From: a virus
Length of the DNA: 64,000 nucleotides
Virus record (IMG/VR): IMGVR_UViG_3300020438_003204
Span: 1 to 64,000 of that record
Direction: 5' to 3' (one strand)
In this document: one piece after another, positions 9,932 to 17,253 of the stretch
Layout of the letters: every line of letters begins with the position of its first letter
Numbering within the stretch: position 1 is the first letter of the stretch
Notes under the pieces: model-generated
Databases searched by the model: none
What the model saw: only the letters and a program-made list of their open reading frames with translations
Told to the model about the DNA's origin: nothing
Position numbers and translations under genes: made by a program

Positions 9932-11014
9932 CTAATTGAATTGCTCTGCAAACGGATCAAACTCCGTGCCGCACTTCATAGCACATACTCCTAGTTTTCC
10001 TTGCTCTACGCTAGGTAAGTCCCAACTTTTTTCGATATCTTTAAGCAAGGATCCTTGCATTACTTGTTGTAAGTCATTGTTTATTACATCAATTCCTTGT
10101 TTGCCACCGGCTCTGTCGATAAAATCCCATATTTGTTCTACTTTAGGATCTTGATGCCACCATTTGTACATACGTCCAGCGGCCCAACAGCAAGGCATAA
10201 GCAAGCCTTCTGCTGTAATAAAGATATTTTTTTCTTCTGCTACTTTGCATTTGATTGAACATTTATCATAATAATTCTTCATACCGCCATAAGTTTTGGC
10301 TATTTCTTTTTGCTTTAACAATGCTAAGTTTTGATTGCCTAACTGTTTAGGTTTTTCTATCAGTTGTGTTTCAACACCTTTACGATTCTGTGCTTGATGG
10401 CTGTCTTTACTAACACTTTTAGCACTAAAGAAACGTGCTGACTTTTTCTTTTGGAAACGTTCTACACCCCATTGCTTAGAAAGTGCTTCGGCTTCTTCAA
10501 CCTGATGTTCGTTGTGTCCAAATATAATGTAGTCCCAACGAGCTCTACCGCCTGCATCAATGAACGCTCGCATGTTGCGTTCTACATTGGCCCAAACAAC
10601 ATTTTGCCTATACAAATGATTAGTGTCGCTAAGACCGTCAACACTGAATATAACGGCACCTTGTCGACCAATTGTCTTTGCCAGTTCTTGCCACCATTTA
10701 ACATCTTTTGCTCCAGCGTTTGTGTTCATACTTAACCACATATCTGTGTTGTATTGTCTGAAGTATTTGAATACTTCTAGTGTATCCTTAGCTACTATAG
10801 GATCACCCAAGTTGCCACACATAAACATTCCAGTGAGTTGTTGAATAAATGCGGGTGTAAAGATTGCTTGACAGTCTTGTAAACTCAATTCACTATTATC
10901 TATATGACGATTGTCAACACCGCCATTCTCATTTCTGTCACACATAGGACAAGCGGCTTGACACTTTTGCGTAATTTCCAAATGTACCATACGCACATCT
11001 TCATAATCATACAT
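9932..11014 (-). CDS. Radical SAM/SPASM-type protein without N-terminal twitch
   Basis: This 360-residue protein has the core motif KCQAACPMC near residues 13-20, almost at the N-terminus. Where most radical SAM proteins have GGEP it has MCGNLGDP, a variant known in some SPASM proteins. The C-terminal half contains KCSIKC, then PCCWAAG and VCAMKC, likely an auxiliary-cluster domain. FSVDGLSDTN is the usual strand after the GGEP region. It resembles a radical SAM protein commonly seen in cyanomyophages, but I cannot name a substrate. It overlaps the small gene upstream by 8 bases and so is coupled to it. Confidence 0.9.
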   Translation of the reverse strand: MYDYEDVRMVHLEITQKCQAACPMCDRNENGGVDNRHIDNSELSLQDCQAIFTPAFIQQLTGMFMCGNLGDPIVAKDTLEVFKYFRQYNTDMWLSMNTNAGAKDVKWWQELAKTIGRQGAVIFSVDGLSDTNHLYRQNVVWANVERNMRAFIDAGGRARWDYIIFGHNEHQVEEAEALSKQWGVERFQKKKSARFFSAKSVSKDSHQAQNRKGVETQLIEKPKQLGNQNLALLKQKEIAKTYGGMKNYYDKCSIKCKVAEEKNIFITAEGLLMPCCWAAGRMYKWWHQDPKVEQIWDFIDRAGGKQGIDVINNDLQQVMQGSLLKDIEKSWDLPSVEQGKLGVCAMKCGTEFDPFAEQFN

Positions 11015-11231
11015 CTAGTATCAACTCTACATCTTTACCCGGGCCTACTTGGCTGGGCAAGTCACCATATTGTTCAACATACCAGTCAATGACTGCTTTA
11101 TACCATAACTGACTATTGTGATGGGCTAGCTTATTAAACTGGCTAATGTTGTTATTAGTAGCTTGCATAGTACTTAGTGCCCTAGCGGCTTCAGTTTGCA
11201 TCTGCCTAAGTGTCATTTTTTCAGTGGTCAT
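11007..11231 (-). CDS. Small conserved-looking hypothetical protein (74 aa)
   Basis: A 74-residue, mainly helical protein starting MTTEKMTLRQMQTEAARAL. I do not recognise a domain. It starts in an ATGA overlap with the stop of the gene upstream and its own end overlaps the start of the radical SAM gene downstream by 8 bases; this tight packing, and the ordinary amino-acid composition, support it as a real gene. Its position immediately before the SPASM-type radical SAM gene raises the possibility of an accessory or partner protein, but there is no sign of a precursor-peptide layout (no leader/core split or Cys-rich end). Confidence 0.75.
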   Translation of the reverse strand: MTTEKMTLRQMQTEAARALSTMQATNNNISQFNKLAHHNSQLWYKAVIDWYVEQYGDLPSQVGPGKDVELILDV

Positions 11232-12271
11232 TTTCTACCAATCAGCATAAACCTGTTGTATACTTCAGTATCAAGTTCACCACTGTACAACAATTCGCTC
11301 ATTGGATATTTGGCTTCTGTATCTGCAAGATCTTTACAACAATTTGAGTGTTGCTCGTTGCTGAAATAATCATTTGTTTGTAAACATATTAACTGTCCAT
11401 CAGGCAAGTTATGAAACCAATCTTCGTTCATATGCTCGCAACTGGTGTTTATAATTAAGTCAGGAGTATGACAAAACTCAATGACTTTGCCATCCATACG
11501 AGTAGTAGTAAACTCTGTGTCTCCTGATGGACCATAAATTAACTTACCGCAATCGTAAGTAATACATTTATAGTTCCATTCATTTTGATACTGTTCGTAA
11601 TTAAAATCTTCACTTATTTGTGTACACTGCGGATCTAATTCAAAATTAAAATATTGTTTTACCCTAAAATTATCAAACAATAGTTTAGCTATTGTAGCAT
11701 ACCAACCACCATAATGAAATACCATACCTAAATAATCTGTTTCTAAACACACATTTAATTGATCTATCATCCACATCTTGCTTCGCATTTGACCTCTACT
11801 AAAGTGATCATTTAGATTTGCTTTAGCTTGCCATCTAATACTCCAACTGCTGATCTTTCTAATAAAATCATCATCAATACAATGTGCCACATAGCGTAAT
11901 ATCTTTCTGTGTCTTGCATAGTCCCAGCCACTGTAGTGAGCAAGTAATATATTAACAAACTCTACACTCAACGGGCTTGCATTTGGTGCATCTTTCTCAT
12001 CTAACCATCCACGCTGTATTTCATGTATTAAACGTCTTCGAATCTTCCATATATTGCCATGCATTACTGCTTTTTTAATATCTAAATATTCTTCTAAATG
12101 ATAATGATCAATATGCTTTAGATACTCTTCTAAACCATTCATCCAAAAAAAGTTTTCAGTAGGCTTGTATGCTTTTACTTGTTTACCGTCGGGAGTAAGT
12201 GCAGAGTATTCTACACCTTCTTCGCTTGATCCTTCGTTTTTGGATACATCTTCTTCATTATACGGCTTCAT
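11228..12271 (-). CDS. Class I SAM-dependent methyltransferase-like protein
   Basis: A 347-residue protein. The C-terminal half reads like a Rossmann-type methyltransferase: MVFHYGGWYATIAKLL in the position of motif I, FNFELDPQC with an acidic residue ending strand 2, and PDLIINTSCEHMNEDWF as the motif IV strand. The N-terminal third is Glu/Lys-rich and has no motif I recognise. The glycine-rich loop is poor, so activity is unproven. It overlaps its neighbours by 4 and 14 bases. Genes of this kind are common in T4-like marine phages; the natural substrate is unknown, and here the sugar-gene context suggests a glycan or nucleotide-sugar acceptor. Confidence 0.6.
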   Translation of the reverse strand: MKPYNEEDVSKNEGSSEEGVEYSALTPDGKQVKAYKPTENFFWMNGLEEYLKHIDHYHLEEYLDIKKAVMHGNIWKIRRRLIHEIQRGWLDEKDAPNASPLSVEFVNILLAHYSGWDYARHRKILRYVAHCIDDDFIRKISSWSIRWQAKANLNDHFSRGQMRSKMWMIDQLNVCLETDYLGMVFHYGGWYATIAKLLFDNFRVKQYFNFELDPQCTQISEDFNYEQYQNEWNYKCITYDCGKLIYGPSGDTEFTTTRMDGKVIEFCHTPDLIINTSCEHMNEDWFHNLPDGQLICLQTNDYFSNEQHSNCCKDLADTEAKYPMSELLYSGELDTEVYNRFMLIGRK

Positions 12272-12962
12272 CGTAAGTCTCCTTTAACCAATCGAAATCA
12301 TTTATCTGACTTAGTACGTCAGGTTGCGCCTTGTATTGTGTACCAAAGTCAGCGCCTTGCTTTGCTCCTAGTATTGCATATTCACCGTTCTGTCTATCAG
12401 CACCTTTGGTCTGCCATACTTTTAATCTATATTCGTTGTCTGTGTTGTCATTGTTAGGGATAATAGCACTGGCTAGTTTTGTACATTCTCTAAACGCACT
12501 GCGCCATGCATTATAAGGATCTGTATTAAATGCTGTAATATTACTAACTTGAAACTTGGGTACAAATGGACAACCCAGTGTTGTGGTCATATCAACACTC
12601 CAGGTTGTTGCGTCTCTTAGTGCTTGTGTGGGGAATAATTTTGCTCCGCCGTATCCATAAAGTAAATCATTGACAGGATTACGACTGCGCCACACATAAA
12701 CACAATCAGTTTCAGGCACACCAGGGTATGCATCTTTGCGTTGATTCGGAGTGAAGCCAAAGTTAAACTGTTCATCAATGATAGCATCAGCATCAATTAC
12801 ATAAAAGTTTTTAGTTTCAGCTAGATTAGCTGCCTCCTGGTGTGCCGCAAATATACCTCTAACACCTTTAATTTGTTTTGCTAGTGGTGCAAAAAGTTGC
12901 AGTAATTCAAAGTTATCGTCTGCATAAGGCTCGTGGTAGCTAATCTGTATTACATCTAACAT
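12258..12962 (-). CDS. GT-A-like glycosyltransferase-type protein, paralogue of 40035-41012
   Basis: A 234-residue protein with IQISYHEPYADDNF at the N-terminus, then FYVIDADAII, a DxD-type metal-binding motif expected for nucleotide-sugar-binding GT-A enzymes, and LLYGYGGAKLFP and AWRSAFREC further on. The same blocks, in the same order, occur in the 325-residue protein at 40035-41012 (ISYDEPNAEQNY, TVDADNVV, VYGNGGIKCWP, AWRAGFREG), so the two are clear paralogues. The function as a glycosyltransferase is inferred from the DxD context; the sugar and acceptor are unknown. Start ATG at 12960-12962 is just downstream of a 38-codon gene. Confidence 0.7.
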   Translation of the reverse strand: MLDVIQISYHEPYADDNFELLQLFAPLAKQIKGVRGIFAAHQEAANLAETKNFYVIDADAIIDEQFNFGFTPNQRKDAYPGVPETDCVYVWRSRNPVNDLLYGYGGAKLFPTQALRDATTWSVDMTTTLGCPFVPKFQVSNITAFNTDPYNAWRSAFRECTKLASAIIPNNDNTDNEYRLKVWQTKGADRQNGEYAILGAKQGADFGTQYKAQPDVLSQINDFDWLKETYDEAV

Positions 12963-12970
12963 GTGGCTTC

Positions 12971-13087
12971 CTATTCATATATAAAAGGATCTTTTTTGCG
13001 TAATTCCTCTAAACGCTTCTTTATCATTTGTCGTTGTTTATATCTCGTATACGGATACATTAAAAAGTTCTTAATTTTATTAAGCAT
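12971..13087 (-). CDS. Very small basic protein (38 aa)
   Basis: A short gene filling the 125-base gap between two larger genes. The ATG is at 13085-13087 and the stop at 12971-12973. The product begins MLNKIKNFLMYPYTRY and ends LEELRKKDPFIYE; about a third of its residues are Lys or Arg, and it looks like one amphipathic helix with a short aromatic tail. I believe short proteins with a similar 'LEELRK.DPF' ending occur in T4-like cyanophages, but this is from memory. It starts one base before the stop codon of the carbamoyltransferase-like gene ends. No function known. Confidence 0.7.
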   Translation of the reverse strand: MLNKIKNFLMYPYTRYKQRQMIKKRLEELRKKDPFIYE

Positions 13088-14053
13088 CTACTCACTCCAT
13101 ATTGTTTTCTTAACTCGTATTTTTGATTTGGTATGTGCTAATACACAACCTAATGCACTACTAGCATCACCGGGACTTGGCATAATCCAAGTTTTATCAA
13201 AATATTTATTGGCTGATTCTCTACAAACACTGTTCATAGAACAGCCACCCATAAGTACAATATTTTTACTAGTGGTCAATTTTAAACTGCATACAATTAG
13301 TAAGTCAACTATCTCTGCAAATATACGCTGTGTAGCTGCGGCGATATCTGTTAGGTCTTGTACTGTATTTAACTCAGGTCTCCAATCTCTACATCCTCTG
13401 TGACAATTTCTTTTAAACAGTAATCTAGGATCATCAATACTTGGCATCTTTTTAATAAATTCTGTTTTAATTAATTCATAAAATCTATCACTGTTTCCAA
13501 CTTGTGCCATTTCAGATATCATATGCTCTTGTGTCTGTGGCTGTAGTCCTACTCGTTGTGTCATTGCACTATACCAAATACCTATACTGTGTGGATAATT
13601 TTGTACAAACTTACGAGTTAGTTCAGTATCTTTACCTTCCCATATAGTAATTGTATTCCATTCTCCAATACTATCCATTACTAGTATAGCAGCATCATCA
13701 AAGCCACTGGTATAATATCCTGCGGCGGCGTGACTCAAATGATGACTAACTGTGGTGCTTTTAGGTGCATCTTTCCAAAAACCACGCATATATTTTGTAG
13801 GTGATTGTTTGCCTAACAGTGTGTATTGTCCTGCCCATAACTGTCTTGTCTTTTTAAGCCAAGGGTGTTCATAAAAATATACTTGCTTAGGCTTACCAAA
13901 TTTTAGTGCATCATTGAGTAATGGCAAACACAGTGTCTTGTCGTTGACCACATGCGTATATTGTTGTGTACGCCTAGCCCATCTAAATTTATCACCAACA
14001 AACACTGCTAGGCTTGCATCGTGGCTCATACCTGTCCATCCCCAAGTAATCAT
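13088..14053 (-). CDS. Carbamoyltransferase-like protein, N-terminal (Kae1/TobZ-like) domain only
   Basis: The 321 residues match the first domain of NodU/CmcH/TobZ O-carbamoyltransferases: GWTGMSHDASLAVF at the start, the metal-binding HHLSHAAAGYYTS near 108, LVMDSIGEW, and LMGGCSMNSV with PSPGDASSALG near the end. In TobZ-type enzymes a second, YrdC-like domain makes the carbamoyl-adenylate that this domain transfers to a sugar hydroxyl; enzymes of this family are usually some 550 residues. Here that second domain is absent. The protein either uses a partner, or has another role. It begins in a TAATG overlap with a 58-codon gene and sits between sugar genes. Confidence 0.85.
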   Translation of the reverse strand: MITWGWTGMSHDASLAVFVGDKFRWARRTQQYTHVVNDKTLCLPLLNDALKFGKPKQVYFYEHPWLKKTRQLWAGQYTLLGKQSPTKYMRGFWKDAPKSTTVSHHLSHAAAGYYTSGFDDAAILVMDSIGEWNTITIWEGKDTELTRKFVQNYPHSIGIWYSAMTQRVGLQPQTQEHMISEMAQVGNSDRFYELIKTEFIKKMPSIDDPRLLFKRNCHRGCRDWRPELNTVQDLTDIAAATQRIFAEIVDLLIVCSLKLTTSKNIVLMGGCSMNSVCRESANKYFDKTWIMPSPGDASSALGCVLAHTKSKIRVKKTIWSE

Positions 14054-14229
14054 TAGTACATCCTAATACACATAGCTTGTTGACCTGACTTAAAATATCC
14101 TGAACCTTTGCCTACTTCTTCGCTAAGTTTTTCTCTAGCATAAAAACAAGTGGTTATATCTTTATGCTGACTTACCTTTTCAACATAAGGAGTTGCATCA
14201 TAAAAATATACAAATACCAATACCCACAT
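14053..14229 (-). CDS. Small hypothetical protein (58 aa)
   Basis: This gene is bounded by TAATG overlaps at both ends: its ATG (14227-14229) sits in the stop of the nucleotidyltransferase gene and its stop (14053-14055) in the start of the carbamoyltransferase-like gene. That packing makes it very likely real. The product begins MWVLVFVYFYDATPYVEKVS, a hydrophobic aromatic strand, and later has TCFYAREKLSEEVGKGSGY. It contains two Cys and no transmembrane segment long enough to be convincing. I do not recognise a family. Confidence 0.8.
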   Translation of the reverse strand: MWVLVFVYFYDATPYVEKVSQHKDITTCFYAREKLSEEVGKGSGYFKSGQQAMCIRMY

Positions 14230-14603
14230 TAAATCTCACCTCTCTGTCTCATTTCAGCACGAATTTTTGTAGCACTTATATTGTGTACACGCTCTCCCAA
14301 ATCATGTTCAGTGAACGTATAACCTACGCCTCTGCCGTAACTAATGTTTACAATATTTGGCACAAGTGATATTTCATAATCATGTGCATACCTAAAACCT
14401 TCAGCAAATAGTGCGTTATTAATCTTTGTTCTAATATCGTGGTAGTCAAAAGGATTGTCTTCCCATCCTTGTACGTTTCTTACTGCAATCCAAATTTGAT
14501 CATATTCACTGCGAATACGTTTGAACAGCTCTGTATGACCTTCATGCCAGGGTTGCCATCTACCTAACATTTGTGCAGTGGGCTTGTTATTATGAAAAGC
14601 CAT
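14229..14603 (-). CDS. Cytidylyltransferase-family (NMNAT-like) nucleotidyltransferase
   Basis: A 124-residue enzyme of the HxGH nucleotidyltransferase superfamily. It has MLGRWQPWHEGHTELF, with the HEGH nucleotide-binding motif, and a C-terminal ISATKIRAEM matching the ISxTxxR signature that contacts the triphosphate. Members join NMP to phosphorylated substrates: NMN, pantetheine phosphate, glycerol-phosphate or sugar-phosphates. At about 124 residues it is close to the small glycerol-phosphate/sugar-phosphate members. Context (kinase-like gene directly upstream with overlapping ends, sugar genes around) favours activation of a small phosphorylated metabolite. The substrate cannot be set from sequence. 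Confidence 0.85.
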   Translation of the reverse strand: MAFHNNKPTAQMLGRWQPWHEGHTELFKRIRSEYDQIWIAVRNVQGWEDNPFDYHDIRTKINNALFAEGFRYAHDYEISLVPNIVNISYGRGVGYTFTEHDLGERVHNISATKIRAEMRQRGEI

Positions 14604-15018
14604 TATGTTGCCTCCATCTTTCTACAACTGGTTTAAGTTGCTCAGCTGTGTCTGTAAACCATTGTGCTACATGATAGTCTACTTGTGTAGGCTTCTCAAA
14701 AATAGCATTTGTATCCGCATAGCGTCCTTGTTCAATAGTATCCATCCACACTGTGTAGTCAGGTGCAAATTCTTGTCTTGCACGTTCTGTTGGACAAACA
14801 AAGTCAGCTACTGCTATACCGCCATTGGCAACAACACCATCTGCTAGGTCTCGCATACGTTTTGCTTGACGCATTCTACCTTCCAGTGTAAAGTCCCAAT
14901 CGTTAGCTTGTTCTCTTACTTGATCAGCATTTAACCACACTGCATCTATTAACTCAGCAAAAGGTTTCGCTAGTGTACTTTTGCCACTGCCTGGTAGTCC
15001 AAATATTAGGATTTTCAT
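14590..15018 (-). CDS. P-loop kinase, adenylylsulfate-kinase-like
   Basis: A 142-residue P-loop kinase. MKILIFGLPGSGKSTLAK has the Walker A motif GLPGSGKST; VWLNADQVREQAND is the 'lnaD.vR' segment of APS kinases, and GGIAVADFVCP and the ADTNAIFE segment also fit that family. True APS kinases phosphorylate adenylylsulfate; related phage proteins are often only annotated by similarity. I start at the ATG 15016-15018, which is preceded by GGAG with good spacing and puts the P-loop at the N-terminus; the longer reading back to 15087 crosses the promoter and the divergent gene. A 27-base leader follows the predicted late start at 15045. Confidence 0.82.
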   Translation of the reverse strand: MKILIFGLPGSGKSTLAKPFAELIDAVWLNADQVREQANDWDFTLEGRMRQAKRMRDLADGVVANGGIAVADFVCPTERARQEFAPDYTVWMDTIEQGRYADTNAIFEKPTQVDYHVAQWFTDTAEQLKPVVERWRQHNGFS

Positions 15019-15043
15019 TTTAACTCCATTAAGTACATAGTTA

Positions 15044-15057
15044 ATAAATATATTTAT
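15044..15057. promoter_or_regulatory. Palindromic bidirectional T4-type late promoter
   Basis: The 14-base sequence ATAAATATATTTAT is a perfect palindrome, so each strand carries a late-promoter-like box (AATAAATA on plus, CATAAATA on minus). With T4 spacing (box at -13 to -6) the plus transcript would start at 15056, the A of the plus-strand ATG, and the minus transcript at 15045, 27 bases before the kinase gene. The same 14 bases recur at 18901-18914 in the same divergent setting. Promoter function is inferred from the T4 consensus. Confidence 0.75.
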
Positions 15058-15409
15058 GCTTATATATGTTGACATTGACGGCACCATCTGTGAAGATCTT
15101 CCTCACAAAGGAAAGACTGAACAACAGTATCGTAGCCAAAAACCTTTCAAAGATAGAATAGAAAAAATTAATAAACTTTACGAGCAAGGTCATACCATAG
15201 TGTACTGGACTGCCAGAGGTGCTACTAGAGGCATCGACTGGACTGACATGACCACTGAACAACTTGCTGAATGGGGTTGCAAGTATCATGAACTTGTTAT
15301 GAATGCAAAGCCAAACTTTGACATGTACATTTGTGATAAAAGTTTTAACAGTGAACATTGGTTTACTCAAAGTTTGTATGAACAAATTGATCCTGTGGAA
15401 GCAAACTAA
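15056..15409 (+). CDS. HAD-superfamily phosphatase-like protein
   Basis: A 117-residue plus-strand gene. MLIYVDIDGTIC holds the catalytic DxDGT of HAD hydrolases within the first ten residues, VYWTARG is motif II with its Thr, and CDKS near residue 97 would be motif IV. HAD enzymes of this small size remove phosphate from sugar-phosphates, for example heptose bisphosphate, or act on nucleic-acid ends. No ribosome site precedes the ATG, and the predicted late +1 falls on it. It is convergent with, and overlaps by 47 bases, the isomerase gene on the other strand. Context favours a nucleotide-sugar pathway. Confidence 0.85.
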   Translation: MLIYVDIDGTICEDLPHKGKTEQQYRSQKPFKDRIEKINKLYEQGHTIVYWTARGATRGIDWTDMTTEQLAEWGCKYHELVMNAKPNFDMYICDKSFNSEHWFTQSLYEQIDPVEAN

Positions 15410-15869
15410 TAATCTTTTCAAATATATAAATGAATCCTATCTCGTAATAGCTTTTCATTAGTCCTGGTGTTTGCGGCTGTGGATAACTTACTATGTTATC
15501 ACACTGTGTACATATTGTACCTTTTGGATTAAATGTAATTGCTAGTGTACGACACCCTGCATTTGTTGCAACCATTGTGTACGCCAAACTGCTAAGTGTT
15601 GATCCACTTGCTGTTACAAATACTGCTAGATCATTTTCATCTATAGGAGTTATTAGTATATCTTCGCTATGACTTACAGTATATCCCAACTGACTAAGAC
15701 GTTGCATAAACATTTTAGTTGCAAGTCCAACTCTACCTTTAGCGATAAACACTATGCGTTTTGCACGTTTAATTTCGCTAATGATTGTAACTTCATTGTC
15801 AGTATCGTCTAAGTCATTTACATAACTAGTCCATGTTTGTTCAAAGTCACTCTTTGTACGTTGTGTCAT
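15363..15869 (-). CDS. SIS-domain sugar-phosphate isomerase-like protein
   Basis: A 168-residue SIS-domain protein: RIVFIAKGRVGLATKMFMQRL is the first strand-loop-helix, followed by DLAVFVTASGSTLSSLAY, where the classic SGSGxT is ASGST, and GCRTLAITFNPKGTI. The closest families by length and order are 6-phospho-3-hexuloisomerases and KpsF/GmhA-type isomerases, which interconvert ketose and aldose phosphates. The gene next but one upstream encodes a ribulose-phosphate-epimerase-like enzyme, which would fit a pathway from a pentulose or hexulose phosphate. It overlaps the nucleotidyltransferase-kinase gene by 23 bases. Exact substrate unknown. Confidence 0.82.
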   Translation of the reverse strand: MTQRTKSDFEQTWTSYVNDLDDTDNEVTIISEIKRAKRIVFIAKGRVGLATKMFMQRLSQLGYTVSHSEDILITPIDENDLAVFVTASGSTLSSLAYTMVATNAGCRTLAITFNPKGTICTQCDNIVSYPQPQTPGLMKSYYEIGFIYIFEKIISLLPQDQFVHTNFE

Positions 15870-17253
15870 ATTTCTTCAATTGTTGTATAGCCAACAAGAA
15901 CAAAAATTTGTTTAATTCTTTATCAACATTTAGAGGACTCATACTAAGCCAAATACATCCAACTCCTAGTTCTATCTTGCGTTTGTTTAAGCAATATACA
16001 GGACTAAGGTGAAACTGATTAAGTCGAAGTTCATCCTCATCGCTCGGCGATAGTTTAATTATATAACCATCGTCTGTTTGTGTCAAGTGATATTTTTCCA
16101 AGTTACGATTGTGCAAATGCAAACTATGATAAAATTTACAAATATCATAAAATATATCGGTGACAACACCCGGGCGATGATCTATATAGTGTATTGCGTC
16201 TTCACTGACTATAATATTATCTACTACTAAATCGCCATGACATGCACCAGTTATTCCTGTGCTTACTAGATCCCAATCAATGTTCTCTACCGTTCTTGTA
16301 CAGTCTATTGTTTCGCCGTTTAGTTTTATTGTTCCACTAAACTGTGGAAACTGTTGTACTATTTGATCAAAACGTTGCCATGTTTTGTCTTGCCACAGCG
16401 TTCTATCTACACAAGGTATATTGTTATACATACTAAAACGCCAAGTGTCTTGTAGGTTGTTAAACAGTTTGTCGAAGTCACCGTTGACTGGATTAACTTT
16501 GCCCTCTACACGACTATAGCTTAATCCGTGTGTACTGTGTTGGATAGGATGAGGGTGCGGATAGTTTGCATTAGGTTGTATAGCAGGCTTGTCGGTAAAC
16601 AGTTTAATTATTCTTCCATTTACACTGTATATCTCCTGATGTGTTTTATCTAGAACACTAAAACTAGCGTCTTGTCTAACACTGTGATAACTTTCAATAT
16701 TACCCACATCGTTCCAGTTGTCCAAAGGTTCACTTTGTAAGTTGTCAAGTTTTTGTAGTAACAATAAATCATTTCTGCTTATGTCTGTTGCTTGTAATAT
16801 ATCATAATACTCCAATGAATCTTTTATAAAACTAATACCACTGTAAACACCCCATTCACTAGTGTCATAGTATTCATCATTTTCAGGTTTACAAGTATAA
16901 TAGGTATTGTGTTTAGCTGTAGGAACATGATTGCTCCAGTTGTCACAAGCATTGTAGTACACAGGTTCATCAAATACATGACGGGGTATTTGTTTAAAGC
17001 TGGCTATCTGACTGCTATTCCAATTATCTATTTCGACAAATTCTACATTTTTGCGACCCGTGTGTTGTATATACTCACGTATATACTCGGCTTCATAACC
17101 TAGTGTAATGTATATCTTTTCTATATCTTCAAAGCTATCAATGATATGATCTATCACTGCATTGTCGCCTATGCGTATTAATGCTTTGTGAAACTTGGTA
17201 TAACCAATACTGCGAGTACCTGGACCACTGCAAGGTATTAAGAGATTAGGCAA
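15847..17253 (-). CDS. Sugar nucleotidyltransferase fused to aminoglycoside/choline-kinase-like kinase
   Basis: A 468-residue two-domain protein. Residues 1 to about 210 form a sugar-phosphate nucleotidyltransferase: LIPCSGPGTRSIGYTKFHKAL is the GxGTR..PK.L signature, with YNACDNW as the metal-binding segment. The C-terminal part has ACHGDLVVDNIIV (HGDxxxxN) and IHYIDHRPG, the catalytic and metal-binding motifs of choline/aminoglycoside-type kinases. A kinase and a nucleotidyltransferase in one chain would phosphorylate a sugar or alcohol and then join it to a nucleotide. The fusion resembles LicC/LicA-like activities, though heptose or other sugars are equally possible. The start overlaps its upstream gene by 16 bases. 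Confidence 0.85.
   Translation of the reverse strand: MPNLLIPCSGPGTRSIGYTKFHKALIRIGDNAVIDHIIDSFEDIEKIYITLGYEAEYIREYIQHTGRKNVEFVEIDNWNSSQIASFKQIPRHVFDEPVYYNACDNWSNHVPTAKHNTYYTCKPENDEYYDTSEWGVYSGISFIKDSLEYYDILQATDISRNDLLLLQKLDNLQSEPLDNWNDVGNIESYHSVRQDASFSVLDKTHQEIYSVNGRIIKLFTDKPAIQPNANYPHPHPIQHSTHGLSYSRVEGKVNPVNGDFDKLFNNLQDTWRFSMYNNIPCVDRTLWQDKTWQRFDQIVQQFPQFSGTIKLNGETIDCTRTVENIDWDLVSTGITGACHGDLVVDNIIVSEDAIHYIDHRPGVVTDIFYDICKFYHSLHLHNRNLEKYHLTQTDDGYIIKLSPSDEDELRLNQFHLSPVYCLNKRKIELGVGCIWLSMSPLNVDKELNKFLFLLAIQQLKKYDTTYKE

Noticed and set aside
214-11014. A ribosomal peptide (sactipeptide/epimerase) system with precursor peptides
   Set aside because: No small gene with leader/core layout, Cys-rich end or peptide-binding (RRE) domain was found near the radical SAM genes; the small genes seen are basic or helical.
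12963-13403. A plus-strand frame of 146 codons across the carbamoyltransferase gene
   Set aside because: It lies opposite a well-supported gene, has no ribosome site, and its sequence is rich in Cys, Leu, Ile and Ser as antisense frames here usually are.
14229-15018. A Campylobacter-like phosphoramidate pathway (APS-kinase-like kinase plus nucleotidyltransferase)
   Set aside because: The nucleotidyltransferase is of the HxGH type and no glutamine kinase or amidohydrolase homologue is seen, so two shared enzyme classes are not enough.
15421-15440. Another late promoter box near 15424
   Set aside because: TATAAATG is not followed by a start codon in a useful position, and lies within the isomerase gene.
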